From Dyadobacter jiangsuensis (GTDB lineage Bacteria > Bacteroidota > Bacteroidia > Cytophagales > Spirosomataceae): a stretch of DNA of 64,000 bases. The position numbers and the translations under genes were made by a program. The stretch is taken from contig NZ_PYAS01000023.1 of the NCBI RefSeq assembly GCF_003014695.1, positions 1-64,000 on the forward strand, written 5' to 3'. How positions within the stretch are numbered: the stretch's first letter is position 1; every line of letters begins with the position of its first letter. The notes below the pieces were generated by a model that saw nothing but the letters and a program-made list of their open reading frames with translations, was not told where the DNA came from and did not search any database. Positions 1 through 8,804 of this stretch are shown piece by piece.

Positions 1-95
1 AACTGCTTCTGCAGCTTTTTTCTGCCACCGGCCGCCAGACAATTAGGTGGTCAATTTGCCACGGAATCAGGTGGTCAACTTCTCCGAAATACCCA
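1..95. mobile_element. Probable terminus of an IS21-family-like element
   Basis: The sequence AGGTGGTCAAnTT occurs at 45 and again at 69, exactly 24 bp apart. Short direct repeats inside the ends are typical of IS21-family transposase-binding sites. The element would run off the left edge and end near 95, where the plus strand reads ..CCCA, so the minus-strand end starts TG as IS21 ends do. The reading frame of the Crp/Fnr-like gene loses its family character exactly here. The boundary is inferred: the other end, the transposase genes and the target duplication lie outside the window. Confidence 0.45.
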
Positions 96-493
96 GATTT
101 AATGTAGAAATGATAAATTCCGCGGTGCTGGAAAGCTAATTCCTCAAAAGCGCTTTTGGGAAACAGGAGCAGCTGTGTATCCATCACCGCTTCGATATTG
201 TACTTGGTTTCCCTCTCTTCATCGTAAAATTCGGGAATCCCAACAATGATAGGGTGTTCTTTCTCGGAAATGAGAAAAACATTGTTTTCGGTGCCTTCAT
301 CGGAGTCAAAATACCAGCGGAGCAAACCGGCGGTCAGGACGAAGACGTGATCGAACTTCGCCCCGGACTCGACAAGTTTGGATTTTTTGGCTAGAACTAT
401 CGGCCTGCATATTTCAGATAAAGCCGTCCGCTCCTGGTCAGTTAGATGCTGAAATGGTGCTGAGCTTTCTAATAGTCCTGGTGGAACTGCCAT
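1..493 (-). pseudogene. Crp/Fnr-family regulator, N-terminal fragment interrupted by IS end
   Basis: ATG at 491-493 opens a frame that stays open to the left edge. Residues 1 to about 132 read as a cyclic-nucleotide-binding-like sensor domain of the Bacteroidota Crp/Fnr type: a beta-roll rich segment with VLTAGLLRWYF, then an acidic residue-Gly-Thr-Glu stretch, then LISEKEHPIIVG and IEAVMDTQLLLFPK. After residue 132 (near base 96) the frame continues into repeat-containing DNA that looks like an insertion-sequence end, giving an unrelated tail. The helix-turn-helix half expected for a protein of about 190 residues is not visible. It is probably inactivated, although the missing half could lie beyond the element outside the window. 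Confidence 0.6.
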
Positions 494-558
494 TTTTCTG
501 ATGTCTGTTTAAGGCCGGATATTCATTTGTTTGGACTGATAGTTACCATGGAGTGCGG

Positions 559-2664
559 TTATTGACGTACTTTCTCGATCCCTAAAACCACCGCATCAAA
601 CTGATTGTCAATGTCGATGTGAATTCCCTTTTCAAGTAACTCCTTTCCGCTGAAAACTCCCCGGTCTTTTCCATCTTCCGGGGAAAAGAGCCGGTACTTG
701 CTGCCAGGCTCCCCAAATGGAAATGCAAAGGTGCGTGCGTTTTCAACTGACCCGTTCCTGAAAAAGAACAACACACCACCCTGTTTCTCTTTGTTGAATT
801 TATAAACACCATCCCAATTACTCATGGTTGGCCGTTGAAAAATATCAGAAACGTACGAGAATCGGGTAAACTGATACTTCTGATCCATCATTTTGAACCA
901 GGTATTCCATTTCAGGTACCAGGGTTTCAAGTCGGCCGGAAGTTTACGGCTGTCGCCTACGAGTATCGGTTTGACAGACGCAAGCGATAGGAATGTATAT
1001 TTGGAATAGGGCGAATCCATAAACTGGTTGCCGATCAGGTTCGTTGCCGTTGGAATGGCGCGGCTACGGTCGAAGGCCATTTGGCGAATATTGATGGGGC
1101 CGACGGGTGCGTCGTCGTCATAGTTGGTGAGCCAGTCGTAGTCGGCATGTTCTATCAGGGCGTAGTCATTGATATAATATTCGCCCCACACTTCGTAGGT
1201 GCAGTCGACGAGCAGATCGGGAAATGCTTTGTGCAGGTCGTCAAAAAGCTGTAATGCCTTTTCGTAGATGGCATAATAAGAGCTTTCGCGGTCTTTGTAA
1301 CCTTTGCCTTCGGATTTGTAATCGCCTTTTTGGGAATAGTCGAGAACGTATGCCGAGTTGGCGATCGCCAGGTCCAGCTTAATGTAGGCAAGGTCGTTTT
1401 CGCGCACGTGACGTTTGATTTTTTCCAAGATGTAATCGTAGTAACCCGACGCCAGTGACATGGTAACCCGGTTCTTCATTTCTTCGTGGAGATAGGCCGG
1501 CTCACCATTTTTGTCGTACACCGACCATTCGGGGTGTTCTTTATATAGCTTGCTGCTTTTGTCAACGGACCCAAGGCTCATCCAGAGGCCGGCTTTCATG
1601 CCGCGTTTCCGGATGTGATCGGTAATCGGTTTCAGGCCGTTCGGAAAGCGTTGCGGATGCGGTTCCCAGTCGCCATAGTTGTTTTCCCAACCGGCATCCA
1701 TGATGAAAAGGTCGGTGCCGGTGCCTTCGAGGCCGTCGGCCAGCTGGGTTACAAGCGTGTCATTGATATTGGTGTAAAAAGGGCGCCAGGTGTTGTAGAA
1801 TGTAAAAGGGATTTCTTCCCGCTCGAAAAGCTTCACGCCCAGGCGTGTACGTATGAAGTCCGCGAAGTGGCCTTCGAATGCGTCTTCCCACTTCTGCGAT
1901 TTCACGAGGCAGATGAAAGCTCGGGGGCTGTCAAACTTTTCTCCCGGTTCGATCCATTTTTTAAACGGATAATGGTCCGTGAGGCTGGTCATGCCGATGG
2001 AAATGCGGTGATGATCGGTATATACTTCCGTCTTTTTGAGAATACTGGGCGCTTCGTTGCCAAGGATAAAGCCTTCTTTTACATAGTTATTGTAAACAAA
2101 AATGGCCGCATCGTGGTGATCGCCGTGGTAGGGCCGCCAGGCGAAGCGGGAGCCGTAATTGGTGTATAGCTCACTTTGCTGGGAGGAAACGGGCACGAGG
2201 TTTAGCCGCTCCACTTCCAGATCGGCGATGGCGATGGGTTTGGTGCTTTTGTTGGTAATGCTGATTTGCTTTCGTACAACAGGCAGCTCGTCGTAGACTT
2301 CGTAGGCCAAATCTACTATTACGTTTTCCGCACTGGTCCCCGACTTCCCGGTCAGCTGTACCATTATTTTCTGGATTCCGTCGGCCGTCCTGCCCGATGT
2401 GTGTTTGACGTATTTGAATAGCCCATTCGCACCATTGCCACTCGCGGGTGTACCATTAATTGTAAAATAAAACTCCTCCGAGCCAGGGCGACTGTAATCT
2501 TTGTTCGTCAGAAGATGCTGGAAACGGGATGTGTAGAAAGAATTATCACCGATGGTGAATTTTCTTTCCAGGAAGCGGTTTTTAATAACAAGCGAGTCTT
2601 GCGAAAACGCATTGCACGACGAGAGGATCACCAGCAGGGCGATCCGTAGAATTTTGTAGTACAT
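559..2664 (-). CDS. Alpha-galactosidase, GH36-like, exported
   Basis: A 701-residue glycoside hydrolase that should release terminal alpha-linked galactose from oligosaccharides outside the cytoplasm. The N-terminus is hydrophobic and contains LSSC, which fits a lipobox as well as a plain signal peptide. Residues 25-270 form the beta-rich N-domain of clan GH-D enzymes. The (beta/alpha)8 barrel shows DLFIMDAGWE at about 318-327, GDWEPHPQRFPNGL at about 331, GLWM at 359 and YIKLDL with the presumed nucleophile Asp431. The C-terminal beta domain ends in DAVVLGI. It is divergent from gnd and alone on its strand. The family assignment is firm, but the exact substrate (galactose or another alpha-linked sugar) is inferred. 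Confidence 0.85.
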   Translation of the reverse strand: MYYKILRIALLVILSSCNAFSQDSLVIKNRFLERKFTIGDNSFYTSRFQHLLTNKDYSRPGSEEFYFTINGTPASGNGANGLFKYVKHTSGRTADGIQKIMVQLTGKSGTSAENVIVDLAYEVYDELPVVRKQISITNKSTKPIAIADLEVERLNLVPVSSQQSELYTNYGSRFAWRPYHGDHHDAAIFVYNNYVKEGFILGNEAPSILKKTEVYTDHHRISIGMTSLTDHYPFKKWIEPGEKFDSPRAFICLVKSQKWEDAFEGHFADFIRTRLGVKLFEREEIPFTFYNTWRPFYTNINDTLVTQLADGLEGTGTDLFIMDAGWENNYGDWEPHPQRFPNGLKPITDHIRKRGMKAGLWMSLGSVDKSSKLYKEHPEWSVYDKNGEPAYLHEEMKNRVTMSLASGYYDYILEKIKRHVRENDLAYIKLDLAIANSAYVLDYSQKGDYKSEGKGYKDRESSYYAIYEKALQLFDDLHKAFPDLLVDCTYEVWGEYYINDYALIEHADYDWLTNYDDDAPVGPINIRQMAFDRSRAIPTATNLIGNQFMDSPYSKYTFLSLASVKPILVGDSRKLPADLKPWYLKWNTWFKMMDQKYQFTRFSYVSDIFQRPTMSNWDGVYKFNKEKQGGVLFFFRNGSVENARTFAFPFGEPGSKYRLFSPEDGKDRGVFSGKELLEKGIHIDIDNQFDAVVLGIEKVRQ

Positions 2665-2718
2665 AGTAATGTGTATAGTAAATAATGACTATTTGACTAA
2701 CTATGAAATGACCATAGT
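2661..2718. promoter_or_regulatory. ATAGTA-repeat region and inverted repeat upstream of the alpha-galactosidase
   Basis: ATAGTA occurs three times (from about 2663, 2675 and 2714), and ACTATG (2700-2705) faces CATAGT (2713-2718) across 7 bp. This could be an operator for sugar-responsive control of the alpha-galactosidase gene. There is no local regulator gene to pair it with, and the sequence is AT-rich, so chance is possible. Confidence 0.25.
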
Positions 2719-2839
2719 ATGGGTGAATTTAATAAAATATCGAGAAGAATTTAAATTTTAAATAGAATGTCAACAAAGATGTAAGCTGGTCTTTGAAAAA
2801 CCCTGATATTGCAGCTTCTTAATTCAAGACGTTTAATCT

Positions 2840-4252
2840 ATGTCACAGAACTTATTCGATTTTGGAATGATCGGACTGGGCGTAATGGGAAGAAACCTGT
2901 TACTGAACATGGCCGATCATGGTTTCTCTGTAATCGGTTTCGATAAGGACGAAACTAAAAATTCCGCTCTGGAATCCAGTGCCACCCCGGGCACAACTGT
3001 TAAGGGCGTTTCGGAACTTGCCCAGATGATCCAGCTGTTGCAACGCCCCCGCAAGGTAATGATGCTGGTGCCAGCCGGTCAGCCGGTCGACGATGTGATT
3101 GCATCCCTGTTACCGCTTCTTGAAAAAGGCGACGTTATCATTGACGGAGGAAACTCTCATTATACAGATACGCTCCGCCGCGTGAAATACCTCCGTGAGA
3201 AGGACATCCATTTCATGGGAATTGGTGTTTCGGGTGGTGAAAAAGGTGCCCGTACCGGTCCGAGCATTATGCCGGGAGGCGATAAAGAGGCTTATGCGCA
3301 CGTACAGCCCATGCTGGAAGCGATTGCAGCCAAGGTAAATGGCGAGCCTTGTGTAGCATACCTCGGTAAAGAAGGGGCCGGTCACTATGTCAAAATGGTG
3401 CATAACGGCATCGAATATGCGATCATGCAGCTCATCAGCGAATCGTACGCGATCCTGAAAAAGGCCGGTTTGAGCAATGAGCAACTCCACGAAGTATTCA
3501 AAAGCTGGAACGAAGGCGATTTGCAATCATTCCTGGTGGAAATCACCGCCGATATTTTCCTGCAAAAGGATGACAAGACGGCTGCCCATTTGGTGGATGT
3601 GATTTCTGATAAGGCTGGTTCGAAAGGAACCGGTAAATGGACTTCGCAAGACTCGATGGAGCTGCCTGTGGCCGTTCCGGTGATCGATACCGCGGTGGCG
3701 ATGCGTACACTCTCCGGTTATAAGGATGAGCGAGTGGTGGCCGCCGAATTGTACGGTGCAAGTAGTGCGATTTCGGAAGAAACCCAGGTGCTGATCCAGC
3801 AGGTGCACGACGCATTGTACTTTGCCACCATCCTGGCTTACGCACAAGGCCTTGCAATGTTGTTCCAGGCTTCGAAAGACCTGCAAATGGAGATTCCATT
3901 GACGGACGTAGTGAGCGTTTGGAGAGGCGGTTGCATTATCCGTTCGTCGCTCCTCGGCGTGTTTACGAGCGCCTACAAGCAAACCCCGGAATTGTCCAAT
4001 ATCCTGTTGAACCAAGAGGTTGCCGCATTGGTTAAGTCTGTGGAAGGTAATACGCGTTCGCTGATCGCATTTGCCGCCCAGTCGGGCATCCCGGCTGCTG
4101 CTTTGATGTCGTCGCTGGCATACTTCGACGCTTACAAAACAGCGTACATGCCTACGAACCTGATCCAGGCGCAACGTGACTACTTTGGCGCGCATACGTA
4201 CCAACGTACCGATATCCCAGGTACATTCCACACAGAATGGGGTCAACAATAA
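2840..4252 (+). CDS. gnd: 6-phosphogluconate dehydrogenase, decarboxylating
   Basis: A 470-residue cytoplasmic enzyme converting 6-phosphogluconate to ribulose 5-phosphate, CO2 and NAD(P)H. The N-terminal Rossmann motif is GLGVMGRNLLLNMADHG (about 12-28). The substrate-site segment GVSGGEKGARTGPSIMPGG and the helical-domain signature with catalytic Lys in VKMVHNGIEYAIMQ are intact. Length matches the long, homodimeric form of the family. It is first in a tight operon: zwf starts 12 bp after its stop and pgl follows 3 bp after zwf. Gene order is the reverse of pathway order. Confidence 0.97.
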   Translation: MSQNLFDFGMIGLGVMGRNLLLNMADHGFSVIGFDKDETKNSALESSATPGTTVKGVSELAQMIQLLQRPRKVMMLVPAGQPVDDVIASLLPLLEKGDVIIDGGNSHYTDTLRRVKYLREKDIHFMGIGVSGGEKGARTGPSIMPGGDKEAYAHVQPMLEAIAAKVNGEPCVAYLGKEGAGHYVKMVHNGIEYAIMQLISESYAILKKAGLSNEQLHEVFKSWNEGDLQSFLVEITADIFLQKDDKTAAHLVDVISDKAGSKGTGKWTSQDSMELPVAVPVIDTAVAMRTLSGYKDERVVAAELYGASSAISEETQVLIQQVHDALYFATILAYAQGLAMLFQASKDLQMEIPLTDVVSVWRGGCIIRSSLLGVFTSAYKQTPELSNILLNQEVAALVKSVEGNTRSLIAFAAQSGIPAAALMSSLAYFDAYKTAYMPTNLIQAQRDYFGAHTYQRTDIPGTFHTEWGQQ

Positions 4253-4264
4253 ATCAGAAATTTT

Positions 4265-5770
4265 ATGCAAAGCAATAAACGTCCCCCTGCCTCGGTACTC
4301 TTCATCTTCGGAGGAAGCGGGGACCTCAACTACCGGAAACTCACGCCCGCTCTCTATAACTTGTTTTTGGACAACTGGATGCCCGATCAGTTTGCGATCG
4401 CGGGTATCGGCCGGAGTGCTTATTCCAATGAAAAATACCATGAGCATTTGCTCGACGGCGTAACGAAATTCTCGCGCCGCAAGGGTAAACAAAATGGCCA
4501 CTGGACGGATTTTACACAGCACGTTTCCTACCTGCAAATGGACGGAGACGACGCGGAAGCTTACCACAAGATCACCGACCTCGTTAAGGAAAAAGAAGAG
4601 GAGTGGGGCGTACATCCCAATGTGATCTTCTACCTGGCGGTAGCGCCTCAGCTGGTTCCTTCGATTGCTCAGAAACTGGGCGCATTGAAGATTTGCGGCG
4701 AGAAAAGCACTACCCGCATTGTAGTTGAAAAGCCATTCGGGCATGACCTGGAAAGCGCTCACGAACTGAATTTGCTGCTTTCGAGCATGTTTGCCGAGGA
4801 GCAGATTTTCCGTATCGACCACTACCTGGGCAAAGAAACGGTTCAAAACATTCTTGCGTTGCGTTTCGCCAACGCATTGTTCGAGCCGCTCTGGAATCGT
4901 AATTATATCGACCACATTCAGATCACAGCTGCGGAAGCGGTAGGTCTGGAAGGACGCGGCGGCTATTTCGAGCACGCGGGTGCATTGCGCGACATGGTGC
5001 AGAACCATATCCTGCAAATCCTGTGTATGATCGCGATGGAACCGCCGGTATCGTTCGATGCGAATGAGATCCGTAATAAAAAGGTGGATGTGCTGAATGC
5101 GATCCGCCGTATTACCAAAGAACAGGTACACGATTTCGCCGTTCGCGGACAGTATTCGGGTGGCTGGAAAAAGGGTGAGAAAGTAGTCGGTTACCGTCAG
5201 GAAGAGGGTGTGAACCCGCAGTCGAATATCGATACATTCGCGGCTGTGAAGTTTTACATCGACAACTGGCGCTGGCAGGGAGTTCCTTTCTACGTTCGCA
5301 CCGGTAAATACCTGAACCAGAAAGCGACCCACATTACATTGCATTTCAAACAGGCGCCGCATTATGCATTCCCGCCGGAATCCGCTGAAACTTGGAGATC
5401 TAACCGTCTGACTATCAGTATTCAGCCGAATATGGACATCAGTATCCGTTTCCAGGCCAAGCGCCCGGGGCAGACGATGATGCTCGATCCGGTGGATATG
5501 ACTTTCGATTACGACGCAGCAGGCGAACACGCACCAGAGGCGTACGAAACGCTGCTTCTGGACGTCATGGAAGGTGACGCGACGCTGTTTATGCGTAACG
5601 ACCAGGTGGATGCTGCGTGGAGAGTGATCATGCCGATCCTCGAAGCATGGGAAAACCGTCCGCCGCAGGACTTCCCGAATTATGCACCCGACTCATGGGG
5701 GCCCGACGCCGCCGATGCACTCATCGCCCGCGACGGACATACATGGCTCAACCTGCCTCCAACCCCGTAA
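4265..5770 (+). CDS. zwf: Glucose-6-phosphate 1-dehydrogenase
   Basis: A 501-residue first enzyme of the oxidative pentose phosphate pathway, oxidising glucose 6-phosphate to 6-phosphogluconolactone. The nucleotide-binding motif FGGSGDLNYRKL is at about 14-26, with the N of the usual GxxGDL/AxRKL form recognisable. The family signature RIDHYLGKETVQN carries the active-site His and Lys (about 183-195). EKPFGHDL is the conserved Lys-Pro coenzyme region. Length is normal. It lies between gnd and pgl and is surely cotranscribed with them. Confidence 0.97.
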   Translation: MQSNKRPPASVLFIFGGSGDLNYRKLTPALYNLFLDNWMPDQFAIAGIGRSAYSNEKYHEHLLDGVTKFSRRKGKQNGHWTDFTQHVSYLQMDGDDAEAYHKITDLVKEKEEEWGVHPNVIFYLAVAPQLVPSIAQKLGALKICGEKSTTRIVVEKPFGHDLESAHELNLLLSSMFAEEQIFRIDHYLGKETVQNILALRFANALFEPLWNRNYIDHIQITAAEAVGLEGRGGYFEHAGALRDMVQNHILQILCMIAMEPPVSFDANEIRNKKVDVLNAIRRITKEQVHDFAVRGQYSGGWKKGEKVVGYRQEEGVNPQSNIDTFAAVKFYIDNWRWQGVPFYVRTGKYLNQKATHITLHFKQAPHYAFPPESAETWRSNRLTISIQPNMDISIRFQAKRPGQTMMLDPVDMTFDYDAAGEHAPEAYETLLLDVMEGDATLFMRNDQVDAAWRVIMPILEAWENRPPQDFPNYAPDSWGPDAADALIARDGHTWLNLPPTP

Positions 5771-5773
5771 GCT

Positions 5774-6493
5774 ATGGAGCTGCATATCGAGAAGGATACC
5801 AAAGCATTAAGTGCCAGCCTTGCTGAATGGATTAATAATTACATTCAGCAAGTGCTTGCTAAACAGGACCGTTTCACATTCGTATTGTCAGGCGGAAGCA
5901 CGCCGAAGGCATTGTACGCATTGCTGGCGGAATCGCCCTACAAAGAGTCGATTCCCTGGGAGAAACTTCATTTTTTCTGGGGCGACGAGCGTGCGGTACC
6001 GTTTGAGGATTCGCGGAATAATGCCAAAATGTGCTATGACGAATTGCTGGATAAAGTGCCTGTGAAGGCTGAAAACATCCACATCATGCGCACGGACATT
6101 ACGCCCGAGGAGTCGGCCACCGAGTACGAAAAAATTGTGAATATTTATTTTGAAGGTTCGGAAACTACTTTCGACTTCGTATTGCTTGGTATGGGGGATG
6201 ATGGTCACACATTATCGCTTTTTCCAGGCACAGAGGTAATTCACGAGCAGCATGCGCTTGCTACCTCATTCTTTTTGCAAGCCCAGGACATGTATCGCAT
6301 TACCCTCACGGCTCCGGTGGTGAACAATGCCGCTTGCGTGGCGTTCCTGGCGGCTGGCGCGGGTAAGGCCGAGGTTTTGAAGCAGGTATTGAAAGGAGAG
6401 CGGAATGTAGACCAATACCCATCCCAGATCATCCAGCCCGCAAAAGGGCAATTGCACTGGTTTGTGGACGAGGCTGCGGCTGCGCTGCTTTAA
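5774..6493 (+). CDS. pgl: 6-phosphogluconolactonase
   Basis: A 239-residue hydrolase of 6-phosphogluconolactone, completing the oxidative branch with zwf and gnd. SGGSTPKALYALL (about 39-51) is the phosphate-binding loop. HFFWGDERAVPFEDSRNN and LLGMGDDGHTLSLFPG are hallmark motifs of the DevB/NagB-fold family. It starts 3 bp after the zwf stop, so translation is probably coupled. A GC-rich hairpin 28 bp after its stop may end the operon. Confidence 0.96.
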   Translation: MELHIEKDTKALSASLAEWINNYIQQVLAKQDRFTFVLSGGSTPKALYALLAESPYKESIPWEKLHFFWGDERAVPFEDSRNNAKMCYDELLDKVPVKAENIHIMRTDITPEESATEYEKIVNIYFEGSETTFDFVLLGMGDDGHTLSLFPGTEVIHEQHALATSFFLQAQDMYRITLTAPVVNNAACVAFLAAGAGKAEVLKQVLKGERNVDQYPSQIIQPAKGQLHWFVDEAAAALL

Positions 6494-6520
6494 TATCTAT
6501 ATTGTTATTCCAAATGCTGC

Positions 6521-6548
6521 GAAGCGCGCCGATCCGTCGGCGCGCTTC
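6521..6548 (+). terminator. Hairpin after the gnd-zwf-pgl operon
   Basis: GAAGCGCGCC and GGCGCGCTTC form a perfect 10-bp stem around an 8-base loop. No U-tract follows directly, so it may act as a weak terminator or a 3'-end stabiliser. Confidence 0.5.
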
Positions 6549-6594
6549 GTGCTGTTTATGGGGTTTTTGAAGCGTTCAACAATGTGCAGCACCA

Positions 6595-6609
6595 TTAGAT
6601 AAAATCTAA
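6595..6609. promoter_or_regulatory. Inverted repeat TTAGAT-AAA-ATCTAA
   Basis: A perfect 6-bp inverted repeat around AAA, 53 bp before the 58-residue membrane protein and its SPFH neighbour. The shape fits a dimeric regulator such as a MarR-type protein. A similar palindrome lies at 63914-63929. No binding protein can be named from the window. Confidence 0.3.
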
Positions 6610-6661
6610 CGGCCCTTCGTTCAATAGCGTATTAATTTTACGCAAAACAAACCTCACTCAC

Positions 6662-6838
6662 ATGATGCACATTCTGAAAATCGCGGCGGTTATCATTGTG
6701 GTAACTTACGCGCTCCGGCTCGTCAACGCCCAGTCCGATTGGCTCGTTTTCGCCGGCCTGGCCATTATCGGGCTGTCTTTTTACTTCCTATATATTGTCC
6801 TGGGACAAATTGTAAACCAATTGAAATCTAAACTGTAA
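6662..6838 (+). CDS. Small two-helix membrane protein upstream of SPFH gene
   Basis: A 58-residue frame starting ATGATG and ending TAA 6 bp before the SPFH gene. Two hydrophobic segments are visible: residues about 4-20 (LKIAAVIIVVTYALRL) and about 28-49 (LVFAGLAIIGLSFYFLYIVL), followed by a short basic tail NQLKSKL. I do not recognise a family. Tight spacing and shared orientation suggest cotranscription with the membrane-anchored SPFH protein, so it could be a partner or assembly factor. That role is inference. Confidence 0.6.
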   Translation: MMHILKIAAVIIVVTYALRLVNAQSDWLVFAGLAIIGLSFYFLYIVLGQIVNQLKSKL

Positions 6839-6844
6839 TCGAAT

Positions 6845-7678
6845 ATGAAGCGAAACATTATTATTGGAATTCTGACAGTTATCGTATTGATCATGTCGTT
6901 GGCGATACAGCCATTTTCGTTCGAAAACATTGATGCAGGTAACGTCGGTATACGTATTAACCTGTACGGAAGCGAAAAAGGCGTTGACAATATCACATTG
7001 GTAACCGGCCGCGTCTGGTACAACTCGTGGACGACCAAGATCGTAGAGTTTCCAACTTATACTCAGAGTGTTGATTATGAATCATTTGTGATTACTACCA
7101 AAGACGCTGCCGAGTTCAAAGTCGATCCAAAATTGAACTACCACATCAATCCCGACAAAGTACCTCAGATTTACCGCCAATACAGACGACCGTTAGCGGA
7201 AATCCAGCAAGGGTTTATGAAAAACACCATTTACGATGCTTACCGCATTGTGGCCAACTCTTTTACATCGGATAGCGTGATGTCGAATCGTGAAGTATTC
7301 GAAGACCGTGTGCAGAATGTGTTGACCAAAACTTTGGGCAAAGACGGCTTCGTGTACGACCAGCTGACTTCGGCCATTACCCCTCCGCCATCACTCCGCC
7401 AGATGATCGACGAAAAGAACGCCTCTATTCAGGCCCGTTTGAAAGCCGAGAACCAGGCTAAGCAAGCGGAAGCCGAAGCGAAAGTCCTCATCGCCCGCGC
7501 GGAAGGGCAGGCGAAGGCCACATTGATCAAAGCCAGGGCGGAGGCGGAAGCCAACCAATTGAGGCAAAAAACATTGACACCGCTGCTCATTCAGCAGGAA
7601 TGGGTCGCGAAATGGAATGGTATTTTGCCAACGACCAATGCGGGTGGGAGTACTAGTTTGATGTTGGGGATTAAGTAA
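6845..7678 (+). CDS. SPFH/band 7 (prohibitin-like) membrane protein
   Basis: A 277-residue protein with one N-terminal membrane helix (about 5-22) and a band 7 domain (about 30-180: VGIRINLYGSEKGV.., VTGRVWYNSWTTKIVEFPTY). A long Ala/Glu/Lys-rich coiled coil follows at about 185-240 (AENQAKQAEAEAKVLIARAEGQAK). This is the prohibitin/stomatin plan: oligomeric scaffolds that organise membrane proteins or proteases. Nothing local names its client, and no NfeD or FtsH gene is adjacent. The 58-residue membrane protein just upstream is the only likely operon partner. Confidence 0.85.
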   Translation: MKRNIIIGILTVIVLIMSLAIQPFSFENIDAGNVGIRINLYGSEKGVDNITLVTGRVWYNSWTTKIVEFPTYTQSVDYESFVITTKDAAEFKVDPKLNYHINPDKVPQIYRQYRRPLAEIQQGFMKNTIYDAYRIVANSFTSDSVMSNREVFEDRVQNVLTKTLGKDGFVYDQLTSAITPPPSLRQMIDEKNASIQARLKAENQAKQAEAEAKVLIARAEGQAKATLIKARAEAEANQLRQKTLTPLLIQQEWVAKWNGILPTTNAGGSTSLMLGIK

Positions 7679-7712
7679 TCCAGCGTTTGCAAAATCATAC
7701 TGGCCCCGGGGA

Positions 7713-8408
7713 TCACCTCGGGGTTATTTTGTTTTCTTTCATCAATTTTTTGAGCATGCTTCCCGGCAGGCTAATGTAAGCGGAGCTGTCTATCACAGCG
7801 TTGACATCGTTGAAAATGTCTTTTTCTGTATTCAAAGTGCTGTGGTCGAGAATATCGATATCGGCTTTTTCAACCCGGTTACCAGGGGTAAGTTTAAGGT
7901 AGCCATAATCTGAAATAGTGGCTTTTAGCTTGTGGATAGTGCTATTTTGTATTACCAATGCATCGCCATTTTGCCTCACAACCAGGTCATCGAACTTATA
8001 ATTGTTTACCCTGCTTTGGATCTTATCCGAAATGATGCCTTCCAATTTAGGTGCGATGATGTAGATCGAAGGTGCCAAAAAGGAGGCATCTCTTCCTATG
8101 TACCCCTGGTTCCAATCCGGTTTGTAGGTGAGGATCAATGTATCGCCTGAGTTTTTATAGTCCAGGTATTTAGGCAGAGTGATCATTCTGATCTCCGCCT
8201 TCGGGCCGTGCTGTATCTCAGTCAGTCCAAATCCTTTTCCTTGAAGATGAACATACTTGAATGCACCGACAGGGTGTTTCGAAAATCCATGAAACTTATC
8301 GTCTTTGTCAATTTTGTCAAACTGCTTTTTCAGGATAAAATTAGACGATAGCGTTACCAGAAAGAATATGGATATTGTGATGGCTAGTAAGATATTGCTG
8401 GTTTTCAT
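7713..8408 (-). CDS. Membrane-anchored beta-rich protein of the GntR/ABC operon
   Basis: A 231-residue protein with an N-terminal membrane anchor or uncleaved signal (about 6-27). The rest alternates short hydrophobic strands and polar turns (DLVVRQNGDALVIQNSTIHKLKATISDYGYLKL), resembling the GIN/DUF2807-type beta-helix of Bacteroidota envelope proteins. I would not assign it firmly. It starts 3 bp after the GntR regulator stop and is last in the operon ATPase-permease-GntR-this gene. It may be an extracytoplasmic partner of the transporter or a target of the same stress signal. Confidence 0.65.
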   Translation of the reverse strand: MKTSNILLAITISIFFLVTLSSNFILKKQFDKIDKDDKFHGFSKHPVGAFKYVHLQGKGFGLTEIQHGPKAEIRMITLPKYLDYKNSGDTLILTYKPDWNQGYIGRDASFLAPSIYIIAPKLEGIISDKIQSRVNNYKFDDLVVRQNGDALVIQNSTIHKLKATISDYGYLKLTPGNRVEKADIDILDHSTLNTEKDIFNDVNAVIDSSAYISLPGSMLKKLMKENKITPR

Positions 8409-8411
8409 GGC

Positions 8412-8792
8412 TTACTTGGTTAACGGATACATTTCTTCAATGAATTTCTGATACAGGGTGTGCAGCTCCTGGATACCGATGTCGAGCAGGTAGAGGTTTT
8501 TAAAAACTTCTGGTAGCTCGGTGGTAAGGAAACGCTCCTTGCGATAGGCAAGAATTTTATTATTTGCTTGGTCGTCGGCCGAATAGCCGATGCCGCGTTT
8601 GTTGAATATGATCTCTTTGTTTTGAAGAAATTCATAAGTGCGCATGACCGTATTCGGGTTCACCTCCATCATAGTCGCGAGGTCCCTCACCGACGGTATT
8701 CGCTCGCCTGGCGGCCATTTCCCGAGTAGAATCTGCTCGCAGATGTAGTCGGCGATTTGCAGGTAAATGGCTTGTTTATCTTTAAATTCCAT
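8412..8792 (-). CDS. GntR-family transcriptional regulator, YtrA subfamily
   Basis: A 126-residue regulator. Residues 1-70 are the GntR winged helix: QIADYICEQILLGKWPPGERIPSVRDLA, then VNPNTVMRTYEFL, the recognition helix. The short C-terminal part of about 45 residues is alpha-helical with no effector domain, as in YtrA proteins that sit inside ABC transporter operons and repress them. It is third in an operon whose promoter carries a matching inverted repeat at 10489-10512, so autorepression of the operon is likely. Confidence 0.9.
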   Translation of the reverse strand: MEFKDKQAIYLQIADYICEQILLGKWPPGERIPSVRDLATMMEVNPNTVMRTYEFLQNKEIIFNKRGIGYSADDQANNKILAYRKERFLTTELPEVFKNLYLLDIGIQELHTLYQKFIEEMYPLTK

Positions 8793-8804
8793 AGTTGATT
8801 CAAA

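Noticed and set aside
3527..5530. Very long open frame antisense to gnd and zwf
   Set aside because: It lies wholly opposite two clearly coding, well conserved genes; the sequence has no recognisable family and is a by-product of codon use on the other strand.
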